In this document: positions 1 through 5,383 of the stretch, one piece after another
How the letters are laid out: each line of letters starts with the position of its first letter
How positions within the stretch are numbered: position 1 is the first letter of the stretch
Assembly: GCA_028284565.1 (NCBI GenBank)
Contig: JANQRM010000325.1
Span: 1 to 5,383 of the forward strand
DNA from: Anaerolineae bacterium
Lineage (GTDB): Bacteria; Chloroflexota; Anaerolineae; Aggregatilineales; Phototrophicaceae
Reading direction: 5' to 3'
DNA length: 5,383 bases
Notes under the pieces: generated by a model
What the model was told of the DNA's origin: nothing
Database searches by the model: none
What the model saw: only the letters and a program-made list of their open reading frames with translations
Translations under genes and position numbers: made by a program

Positions 1-511
1 CTATGGGGGTCCCGATAGAGATAACATTCGTGGTGGCAATGGCCACGACAACATCGATGGTGGGGATGATCGTGATTACTTGCGCGGTGGCAACGGTAAC
101 GATGTCATCAGCGGTAGCGATGGCAATGATACCATCCGCGGTGATCGTGGCGACTATGACCGGATGTTTGGTGGCGATGGTGAGGACAATATCCGCGACA
201 CAGATGGCGCACTTGGCGCACATGGTGGTCCCGGTGATGACTATATCAACATCCGTCTCCGCAATGGTTGGGTCGATAACAACGGCAACTACCGCTTTGA
301 TGGCAAGTTGAGTGGTGGTTATGGCAATGACTTTGTCAAACTCGAAATTCGTGGTCACAATGTCTTCTTCATCAATATCACAGGTGATGAACGCGACAAT
401 CCACCTTCACCTCTGGAAGGTGATGAAGACAAACTCGACCTCCGTGGCAATATCAACCCGGGGTCAGTTATCATCAAGTTTGAGTTGGACAAGAATGGTA
501 ATCCGCTCTGA
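1..511 (+). CDS. RTX-type calcium-binding repeat protein, C-terminal part (5' end outside window)
   Basis: The reading frame is open from the left edge (first full codon at base 2) to TGA at 509-511, giving 169 visible residues. No start codon is visible, and the TTG at 80 is internal to the repeats. The visible part opens with hemolysin-type glycine/aspartate nonapeptides (consensus GGxGxDxUx), such as GGNGHDNID, GGNGNDVIS and GSDGNDTIR. Degenerate copies follow (GGDGEDNIR, GGPGDDYIN, GGYGNDFVK), then an acidic non-repeat tail of about 55 residues containing EDKLDLRGN. In this family such repeats fold into a parallel beta-roll that binds Ca2+, normally outside the cell, and many members leave by type I secretion. 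No catalytic domain is visible, so the activity of the whole protein is unknown. No secretion genes lie nearby. The family call is firm; extracellular location is inferred. Confidence 0.85.
   Translation, partial: YGGPDRDNIRGGNGHDNIDGGDDRDYLRGGNGNDVISGSDGNDTIRGDRGDYDRMFGGDGEDNIRDTDGALGAHGGPGDDYINIRLRNGWVDNNGNYRFDGKLSGGYGNDFVKLEIRGHNVFFINITGDERDNPPSPLEGDEDKLDLRGNINPGSVIIKFELDKNGNPL
5..250 (+). repeat. RTX nonapeptide repeats (27-bp coding period)
   Basis: Five consecutive nine-residue units occupy 5-31, 32-58, 59-85, 86-112 and 113-139. The register then breaks with a ten-residue unit (140-169, GDRGDYDRMF). It resumes at 170-196 (GGDGEDNIR), passes a non-glycine unit (197-223) and resumes again at 224-250 (GGPGDDYIN). 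One further isolated unit lies at 314-340. The GG pair and the Asp at position 6 are the best-kept positions; units 1 and 3 have D in place of G at position 4. The array probably continues to the left of the window. Confidence 0.85.
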
Positions 512-520
512 GGTAGAAGG

Positions 521-545
521 AGGAAGTGATTTGATATCGCTTCCT
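521..545 (+). other. Hairpin just downstream of the RTX stop codon
   Basis: The arm AGGAAGTGAT (521-530) pairs with ATCGCTTCCT (536-545) over 10 base pairs with one T-G wobble, around the 5-base loop TTGAT. It starts 10 bases after the TGA and is not followed by a T run, so it is unlikely to terminate transcription alone. It could protect the 3' end of the RTX transcript or assist the terminator that follows; that role is inference. Confidence 0.55.
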
Positions 546-566
546 ATCATCTCATCAACAAGCAAG

Positions 567-600
567 AAAACGTCCTAGATTTTTCTGGGGCGTTTTTATT
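567..600 (+). terminator. Rho-independent terminator of the RTX gene
   Basis: The left arm 567-579 (AAAACGTCCTAGA) pairs with 584-596 (TCTGGGGCGTTTT) over 13 continuous base pairs, two of them T-G wobbles, around a TTTT tetraloop. The 3' arm ends in a T-rich stretch (593-600, TTTTTATT). The A-tract before the stem, the GC core and the T tract after it are the classic layout. It lies 56 bases after the RTX stop and separates that gene from the kinase gene. Confidence 0.85.
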
Positions 601-648
601 TGGTTAGAGAATTGGATATGATTAAGACTCGATAGCGATGGTATCCCT

Positions 649-654
649 TATAAT
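649..654 (+). promoter_or_regulatory. Putative sigma70-type -10 element of the kinase gene
   Basis: A perfect TATAAT lies 28 bases before the kinase start codon, between the terminator and the gene. No good TTGACA-like element sits at the right distance: 626-631 reads GACTCG, and the TTGGAT at 612-617 is too far away. Transcription would begin near 661 and leave a leader of about 22 bases. The -10 match is seen directly; promoter activity is inferred, and the poor -35 box suggests a weak or activator-dependent promoter. Confidence 0.5.
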
Positions 655-663
655 ATTTATGGG

Positions 664-671
664 AGAGGGAG
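664..671 (+). promoter_or_regulatory. Ribosome binding site of the kinase gene
   Basis: The purine-rich stretch GAGAGGGAG around 663-671 ends 11 bases before ATG 683. An in-frame TAG at 680-682 directly precedes that ATG, so no longer in-frame start is possible. Another ATG at 675 is closer to the purine stretch, but it is out of frame with the kinase domain. Confidence 0.55.
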
Positions 672-682
672 CTGATGTATAG

Positions 683-3600
683 ATGGAAGCCAAAACCATC
701 CAGAACCGCTATGTTTTGCAGGACACGCTGGGTCACGGCAGTATGGGCGTTGTGTATTTGGCTTATGATCGTCTACATGGCGATACCCTCGCGCTCAAAC
801 AAATTCAGCGTCCCATTGATCAGCTTGAATTAGATATTACAACCTATGTTCCCAAGCAAGAAACCTCGCGTCATGCGCTAGTCCGCGAATTCCAACATCT
901 CGCCTCGCTCAAACATCCTTATATCATCAACGTGTTGGATTTTGGATTTGATGAACATAATCTGCCTTTCTTCACAATGGATTATTTGGAGTCTGCCCAA
1001 TCGATTACAGATTATGCACGCGACCTATTGCAAGACACCAAGATTCAACTGTTAGTCCAAGTCCTCGAAGCCTTAGCCTATATACATCATCGACAAGTTC
1101 TGCACCGTGACTTAAAGCCTGATAATATCTTAATAGCAGAGAAGCAAGTTCATCTTCTAGATTTTGGCTTGTCTGTTCGTCAGCAGGAGGCACATGAACA
1201 AGGTGGGACATTAGCATATATGGCTCCCGAATTGTTTCAGGGAGCAAAAGCCTCCGTTGCTACGGACCTTTATGCCTTCGGTGTGATTGCCTATCAAACT
1301 TTCGCCAATAAATTGCCCTTTTTGCCCACCGACCTCGATGGTATGTTAAGTCGTCCACCTGATGTCTCATCCCTTGATTTAGACGCTCCCTTACAGTTGA
1401 TCTTAGAACGCCTACTCCTTAAAATTCCAGAGGCGCGCTATCCATCTGCACAAGCCCTCATCCAAGCCTTCACCGAACTTGAGTCGGTTACCTTGCCAGA
1501 GCACCATATTGAAATCCGTGAGAGTTATCTACAAACGGCTGAATTCGTGGGGCGCGAAGATGAACGACAACAATTACGTAACGCTCTCGATAATTTAGCT
1601 AGCAATCGTGGGTCATCTTGGCTCATTGGTGGAGAAAGCGGTGTTGGCAAATCTCGTCTGTTGAATGAATTGCGCATCGACGCGCTTGTTCAGGGGATTC
1701 CCGTTTTACGTGGACAAGCGGTAGACGGCGGTGGACTCCCCTATCAACTCTGGCGACAGATTGTCCGACGACTGGTTCTCTCTACCCCTGTCACCAATGC
1801 AGAAGCCGGTATCCTCAAAGCGATTGTTCCCAATATCGACACCCTCTTGGCACGTCCCATTGCGCTGGCAACTGAATTAGCGGGGACAGCTCAACAGCAA
1901 CGCCTTGTGATGACCATTGCCAATTTATTTAAACGACAAACGAAACCTCTGCTCTTAATTTTGGAAGATTTGCAATGGACAGATGAGAGCCTCGCGCCCT
2001 TACAACAGTTAAATGCCATTGTTGCTCAACTACCACTCCTGATTTTAGGCAGTTATCGACGAGATGAATCCCCAGACTTACCAGCCTCGTTGCCACAAAT
2101 GCAAGTCATGACCTTAGATCGTTTTGAACCACTACAAATTGCAAAACTCAGTCAGTCCATGCTGGGGAAAGTGGGGGAACAACCCCACCTTGTAGAATTC
2201 TTCAATCGGGAGACCGAAGGCAATGTCTTCTTCTTAGTTGAAGTGATTCGGACCCTTGCCGAACAATCCAAAGACTTAACAGCACTTGGTCAGACCACTC
2301 TGCCTGATACAGTACTGTCTGGCGGTATCAATCGAGTAATTCAATATCGCTTGCAAAGAATCCCGAAACAACATCGGGAAACACTTGAACTCGCGGCGGT
2401 ACAGGGACGCTGGTTAGATTTAGACCTGATGAAACACTTGATGCCCCCTGTTCAGCTTGATGACTGGATTGCCATTTGTTCAGAAGCCATGGTACTAGAT
2501 ACGCAAGATGAGCGATGGCGGTTTGCTCACGATAAATTACGTGAATCCCTCATTGATTCCTTATCAAATAATAAACGAAAGGCACTCAACCGAAAAGTTG
2601 CCAAAGCAATCGAAGCTGTCTATGCAGATGATTTAGAGACCTATTCCGCTATCCTTACTCAACATTGGCATCAGGCGAAAAATGTGGAAAAAGAAGCCCA
2701 CTATGCCTATATGGCAGGGAAGTTAGCCGAGAAAAGTTGCCGATATGAGGAAGCCTTACGCCTTTTCCAGCGCGTGAAACAATTGCAAGAAGCCCAACCC
2801 GATATTGAACAAAGCCGAATAGCTGAGACTCTTTATGAACTTGGTAGCACCTATAAGTTAATGGGACGCTATGATGAAGCGCGCGACTGGTTAGGCAAAG
2901 CTCTGGACCTATTTAAGGCACTCAATATCAAGGAAAAGATTAAGGATACATTATCGAATATCGGCGACTTAGACGTGCGACAAGGCGATTATGAACTAGC
3001 AGAGAAACGGTTAAATGAATCGCTCGCGTTATCACGTGAATTAGAGGACAACTTCCGCATTGCCACAGATTTGATGCATCTTGGGAATTTGGCGCAAACG
3101 CAACACCGATTCCAAGATGCCTTGACCATTCGACAAGAGAGTTACCGCTTAATGAAAGAAGTTGGAGAACCTCTCGACATCTGCAAAACCCTCAATAATC
3201 TGGCACTGGCATACGATATGTTGGGTGAAATCGACCAAGCGATGACCTATCACCGTGAAGCCCTTGCCATTCGACGTGAAGTCAATGACCCGCATGGTAT
3301 TGCTATCTCGCTCATTAACATGGGCGCAATCGCCAATGACCAAAAAGATTATCAAACAGCCCTTGAATACGGTAAAGAAAGCCTAGAGCTGTTCCGCGCA
3401 ATGGATAATCTTTATGCGGTGAGTTATGCACTTGGCTTATTGGGAGATATAGCGCAAGGGCAAAATCAGCTAAGCGAAGCGAAAACCTACTTTGAGGAAA
3501 GCCTTGACCTCCGCAGGCAGACAAAAGACAAACAAGGGATTGCAGGCTCGTTGAATGCACTTGGGAAGATCGCAATTGAAGAGAGACATTATCAACAAGC

Positions 3601-3925
3601 ATGGGACCATTATGTTGAATCCTTAGAACTGCGCATCGAACTCAAGGTCGAGCCGAACATTCTTACCCAGTTAGATAACTTTGCGGATTTATTAACCAAA
3701 CTCAATCAACAGGAACTTGCGTATCTTATCCTCTCCGTCTTGCAACAGCAAGTGGACTTGCCGAAATCGATCGACAATCTCGATAGCCGAATTGAAGAGT
3801 CAAAATCACAATTAACTGGCGATGTACAAGCCAGATTAGATACCGAAGCAAATACGCTGACGATTGAAGCCCTGAGTCAACGTGTCTTGACTGTGAAACA
3901 AAAGACTCTCTTCGGACAAGTTTAA
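683..3925 (+). CDS. Ser/Thr protein kinase fused to an AAA-type ATPase and TPR array (PknK-like)
   Basis: This complete 1080-residue protein starts at the first ATG after an in-frame TAG and ends at TAA. The kinase domain (about 10-265) has the glycine loop LGHGSMGVVY (16-25), Lys39, alpha-C Glu69, HRDLKPDN (141-148, catalytic Asp143), DFG (160-162), APE (181-183), Asp195 and Arg252, so it should be active. An AAA_16-type domain follows, with FVGRE (288-292), Walker A GESGVGKS (317-324), Walker B LLLILEDLQWTDE (423-435) and GNVFFLVE (513-520). Residues 675-993 are TPR repeats, followed by a helical tail of about 87 residues. No signal peptide or membrane segment is visible, so it should be cytoplasmic. 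In the family, ATP-driven switching and TPR binding are thought to control kinase output; ligand and substrates here are unknown. It has its own promoter and converges on lutC. The PknK-like label rests on architecture and the FGFDEHNLPFFTMDYLE stretch (87-103). Confidence 0.92.
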   Translation: MEAKTIQNRYVLQDTLGHGSMGVVYLAYDRLHGDTLALKQIQRPIDQLELDITTYVPKQETSRHALVREFQHLASLKHPYIINVLDFGFDEHNLPFFTMDYLESAQSITDYARDLLQDTKIQLLVQVLEALAYIHHRQVLHRDLKPDNILIAEKQVHLLDFGLSVRQQEAHEQGGTLAYMAPELFQGAKASVATDLYAFGVIAYQTFANKLPFLPTDLDGMLSRPPDVSSLDLDAPLQLILERLLLKIPEARYPSAQALIQAFTELESVTLPEHHIEIRESYLQTAEFVGREDERQQLRNALDNLASNRGSSWLIGGESGVGKSRLLNELRIDALVQGIPVLRGQAVDGGGLPYQLWRQIVRRLVLSTPVTNAEAGILKAIVPNIDTLLARPIALATELAGTAQQQRLVMTIANLFKRQTKPLLLILEDLQWTDESLAPLQQLNAIVAQLPLLILGSYRRDESPDLPASLPQMQVMTLDRFEPLQIAKLSQSMLGKVGEQPHLVEFFNRETEGNVFFLVEVIRTLAEQSKDLTALGQTTLPDTVLSGGINRVIQYRLQRIPKQHRETLELAAVQGRWLDLDLMKHLMPPVQLDDWIAICSEAMVLDTQDERWRFAHDKLRESLIDSLSNNKRKALNRKVAKAIEAVYADDLETYSAILTQHWHQAKNVEKEAHYAYMAGKLAEKSCRYEEALRLFQRVKQLQEAQPDIEQSRIAETLYELGSTYKLMGRYDEARDWLGKALDLFKALNIKEKIKDTLSNIGDLDVRQGDYELAEKRLNESLALSRELEDNFRIATDLMHLGNLAQTQHRFQDALTIRQESYRLMKEVGEPLDICKTLNNLALAYDMLGEIDQAMTYHREALAIRREVNDPHGIAISLINMGAIANDQKDYQTALEYGKESLELFRAMDNLYAVSYALGLLGDIAQGQNQLSEAKTYFEESLDLRRQTKDKQGIAGSLNALGKIAIEERHYQQAWDHYVESLELRIELKVEPNILTQLDNFADLLTKLNQQELAYLILSVLQQQVDLPKSIDNLDSRIEESKSQLTGDVQARLDTEANTLTIEALSQRVLTVKQKTLFGQV
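2822..3661 (+). repeat. TPR array with an exact 40-residue (120-bp) period
   Basis: Seven tetratricopeptide-type units of exactly 40 residues each begin at residues 714, 754, 794, 834, 874, 914 and 954 of the kinase protein. Each has a first helix with an xxxLxxLGxI-like core, a second helix with A at unit position 20 and an E-S/A-L-x-L segment near positions 26-30. Most are closed by a short charged linker ending in I or V. An earlier, less regular unit lies at about residues 675-705. The array should form a right-handed superhelical protein-binding surface. Units are diverged in sequence, so this is an old array and not a recent DNA duplication. Confidence 0.88.
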
Positions 3926-4566
3926 TCATCCATCAAGATAATATGTAACTCCGCCGGACCATGCGCGCCAAGCACTAACTCCATACCGATGTCTGCTGTT
4001 CGACTCGCGCCTGTAATAACAGTAACGTTCGATGACTGACGGAACGCATCCAATCCCTTAGCTCGCTGTTCTTTCATCCATGCTTCCATATTCGGCAGGA
4101 TTTGTGAGGTCTTCACAATAGCGACATGCACGTAGGGTAAGAGAGATACACTCCGCGCTTTGCCATCCCCGCTCGCAATGACGATGCTCCCTGTACCTGC
4201 CAACGCACCACTCGCACCGGTAATCCCAACCCGCACGCTGGCATCATTATGGGGTTGTCGATTGATGTTGTTTTGCTTAAGTGCATTCTCTAAACCACGT
4301 ACTGGGATATGCTCAAAGTCCCAAGCCAATAAGCCGGTGTCATCCCCTACGATATTGAGTATCGCTTCAATAGCCGATTCATCATCGGACATTCGTGTGA
4401 TTTGGTTATTCAGCAACTCTCCCTGTTTAATAAAGAGTTCTACCAATGCTTCACGAGACCCGTCATCCAACATGACCACATCGCGCATAGATGTAGCGAC
4501 ATCAATTTGCTCAAATTGATGAGAAACCAATCGTAATTTATTCAAGATATTGTCTCGGCTACTCAT
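3922..4566 (-). CDS. lutC: Lactate utilization protein C (LUD domain)
   Basis: This complete 214-residue LUD/YkgG-family protein is a likely partner of LutB in oxidising L-lactate to pyruvate in the cytoplasm. Family hallmarks are GITGASGALAGTGS (114-127), SLLPYVHVAIV (141-151) and the C-terminal ITGASRTADIGMELVLGAHG (184-203), ending with ELHIILMDD. I chose the start ATG at 4566-4564: it gives the usual family length, begins MSSRDNIL as LutC proteins do, and has AAGGA 8 bases upstream. An in-frame ATG at 4653 would add 29 residues inside lutB with no family resemblance. The start overlaps the lutB stop by 8 bases (ATGAGTAG), which implies translational coupling. The position where many LUD proteins carry Glu in an AETGS motif is Gly124 here. 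The TAA stop overlaps the kinase stop on the other strand. Its exact substrate is inferred from the family. Confidence 0.92.
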   Translation of the reverse strand: MSSRDNILNKLRLVSHQFEQIDVATSMRDVVMLDDGSREALVELFIKQGELLNNQITRMSDDESAIEAILNIVGDDTGLLAWDFEHIPVRGLENALKQNNINRQPHNDASVRVGITGASGALAGTGSIVIASGDGKARSVSLLPYVHVAIVKTSQILPNMEAWMKEQRAKGLDAFRQSSNVTVITGASRTADIGMELVLGAHGPAELHIILMDD

Positions 4567-5383
4567 CGGATTTTTCCTTTTGCCGTTCTTTCCAGAGTTG
4601 ACGGAAGGGCCTCGGGGCGAAATCAGGGAAATCACGATACTTCTTCCAATCACCCAATGGATTCGGAATCATGCGATCTATGCCGGTCTTTAATCCAACC
4701 TGCGCCAGCTTCCCACTCATTGAGAATAGTCGTGGTGAGCGATTCGCAATCTCCCAAGCTCTCATGCTCCAATCCCAGCGTTTATCGGATTCCTTCTGTT
4801 GCACGATGTCATCCCGCAAGTCCAATAACATGCGTGGCAAATCAATATCAACGGGACAGGCTTCTTTACATGCCCCACATAAACTACTCGCATTCGGCAA
4901 GGGAGTCGCTTGGTCAATGCCTTTGAGTAATGGTGTAATTACCGCGCCGATGGGACCGCCATACACCCAGCCATAAGCATGTCCACCTGTGACTCGATAG
5001 ACTGGACATGCATTCAGACACGCCCCACAACGGATACACGCCAATGACTCTACATATCGCGGATTGGCATAGATGTTACTCCGTCCATTATCAAGGAAAA
5101 TAACCACCATATGTTCAGGTCCATCCTCATCCGTATCCCGTCGTGGACCATTCAGGATATTGCTATAGACTGTTAAATTCTGCCCTGTGCCACTGCGAGG
5201 CAGTACCTGTGTTAATGTAACGTAATCCTCAACCGTCTCGACAATCTTCTCAATGCCGACAATTGCCACATGCACCTTTGGCAAGCTCGTCACCATGCGA
5301 CCATTGCCCTCATTCATCACCAATGCCAGACTGCCTGTCTCTGCGATGATAAAGTTCCCGCCAGTAATTCCCATATCCGCATT
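4559..5383 (-). CDS. lutB: Lactate utilization iron-sulfur protein B, C-terminal 274 residues (5' end outside window)
   Basis: The frame is open from the right edge to TAG at 4561-4559. The Met codon at 5374 is not the start: NAD precedes it in frame, and GITGGNFIIAETGS at this point is the internal LUD motif of LutB. Full LutB is roughly 470 residues, so about 200 are missing. Visible in order are the LUD motif with NEGNGRM and SLPKVHVAIV (5371-5258); a first cysteine motif, CIRCGACLNACP (5038-5006); a second, CGACKEACP (4879-4856); and a basic tail ending RQLWKERQKEKSDE. Cysteine motifs of this kind bind [4Fe-4S] clusters and pass electrons during conversion of lactate to pyruvate, together with LutA and LutC. 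It overlaps lutC by 8 bases. A LutA-like CCG-domain gene would be expected upstream, beyond the right edge. Confidence 0.93.
   Translation of the reverse strand, partial: NADMGITGGNFIIAETGSLALVMNEGNGRMVTSLPKVHVAIVGIEKIVETVEDYVTLTQVLPRSGTGQNLTVYSNILNGPRRDTDEDGPEHMVVIFLDNGRSNIYANPRYVESLACIRCGACLNACPVYRVTGGHAYGWVYGGPIGAVITPLLKGIDQATPLPNASSLCGACKEACPVDIDLPRMLLDLRDDIVQQKESDKRWDWSMRAWEIANRSPRLFSMSGKLAQVGLKTGIDRMIPNPLGDWKKYRDFPDFAPRPFRQLWKERQKEKSDE
4575..4579 (-). promoter_or_regulatory. Ribosome binding site of lutC, inside the end of lutB
   Basis: On the minus strand AAGGA ends 8 bases before ATG 4566. It lies in the last codons of lutB and supports the MSSRDN start over the longer 5' alternative. 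Confidence 0.65.
4856..5038 (-). other. Two iron-sulfur cysteine motifs within lutB
   Basis: The first motif is CxxCxxCxxxCP (codons 5038 down to 5006), a complete four-cysteine ferredoxin-type set. The second, CxxCxxxCP (4879 down to 4856), shows three cysteines and no fourth close by, as is usual in LutB, where ligands from both motifs combine to hold the clusters. All expected cysteines are present, so the electron-transfer function looks intact. Confidence 0.85.

Larger units (their letters stand above)
512..682. other. Intergenic region between the RTX and kinase genes
   Basis: These 171 bases hold a 10-bp hairpin, a strong terminator, a TATAAT element and a ribosome binding site, listed separately. 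I see no credible small gene, tRNA or mobile-element end in it. The stretch 601-648, between terminator and -10 element, contains no clear operator; GATAGCGATGGTATC (631-645) is only a weak inverted repeat. Confidence 0.7.

Noticed and set aside
3..311. 102-residue open frame overlapping the RTX gene in another frame
   Set aside because: It is rich in Met, Val, Ala and Thr because it reads the 27-bp RTX repeat in the wrong frame; it has no plausible domain and ends inside the real gene.
312..578. 88-residue plus-strand frame across the RTX end
   Set aside because: Out-of-frame shadow of the RTX gene that runs into the terminator stem, with no ribosome site.
631..645. Weak inverted repeat GATAGCGATGGTATC as an operator
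   Set aside because: Only about five matching pairs around a very short centre; this is easily found by chance.
675..677. Alternative ATG upstream of the kinase start
   Set aside because: It is in a different frame and leads to a short non-conserved peptide; only ATG 683 reads into the kinase domain.
1005..1247. Antisense open frame within the kinase domain
   Set aside because: It lies opposite highly conserved kinase motifs (HRDLKPDN, DFG, APE) and has low-complexity, unremarkable sequence.
3149..3602. Antisense open frames opposite the TPR array
   Set aside because: Short, overlapping one another and opposite a well-supported domain; they arise from the repeat's codon pattern.
3726..3929. 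Minus-strand 67-residue frame at the 3' end of the kinase gene
   Set aside because: It overlaps the coding end of the kinase and would start inside the lutC stop region; no family features.
3952..3960. TCCGCCGGA near the convergent junction as a terminator
   Set aside because: The stem is only about four pairs, with no T tract on either side, and it lies inside lutC coding sequence.
4160..4519. 119-residue plus-strand frame opposite lutC
   Set aside because: lutC on the minus strand has clear LUD motifs over the same bases; the opposite product is Ser/Pro/Ile-rich with no recognisable domain.
4567..4653. 29-codon N-terminal extension of lutC
   Set aside because: The extra residues are lutB sequence in another frame, and the internal ATG at 4566 has the ribosome site and the family-typical N-terminus.
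4657..4976. Two plus-strand frames opposite lutB
   Set aside because: They oppose the conserved LutB C-terminal part, including an Fe-S cysteine motif, and show no features of their own.

Overview
The window looks like ordinary bacterial chromosome of moderate GC content: tightly packed genes, standard stop codons, and no tRNA, rRNA, IS element, integrase or CRISPR array that I can see. The gene set is an RTX-type calcium-binding protein, a kinase–ATPase–TPR signalling protein and an operon-style lutB-lutC pair. It would suit a Chloroflexota lineage (Anaerolineae-like) or another environmental bacterium rich in Ser/Thr kinases. This taxonomic guess is inference from protein style only.

Layout, left to right. 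(1) Bases 1-511, + strand: the C-terminal 169 codons of an RTX protein whose start lies outside the window. (2) Bases 512-682: an intergenic stretch with two tandem hairpins, the second a convincing intrinsic terminator, then a TATAAT promoter element and a purine-rich ribosome binding site. (3) Bases 683-3925, + strand: a complete 1080-residue cytoplasmic protein with an intact Ser/Thr kinase domain, an AAA-type ATPase domain, a TPR array with an exact 40-residue period, and a C-terminal tail. (4) Bases 3922-4566, - strand: complete lutC (LUD domain, 214 residues). (5) Bases 4559-5383, - strand: lutB (LUD plus two Fe-S cysteine motifs), cut by the right edge. An upstream lutA-like gene would be expected beyond that edge.

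How they work together. lutB and lutC overlap by 8 bases and very probably form one translationally coupled operon for oxidising L-lactate (or a related 2-hydroxy acid) to pyruvate. The kinase gene has its own promoter and converges on lutC, with the two stop codons sharing TTAA. It is therefore a separate transcription unit, and nothing here shows that it regulates lactate use. The RTX gene is closed off from the kinase gene by the terminator. I did not find a clearly new multi-gene system. The most notable items are the kinase–ATPase–TPR protein and the very compact convergent junction.
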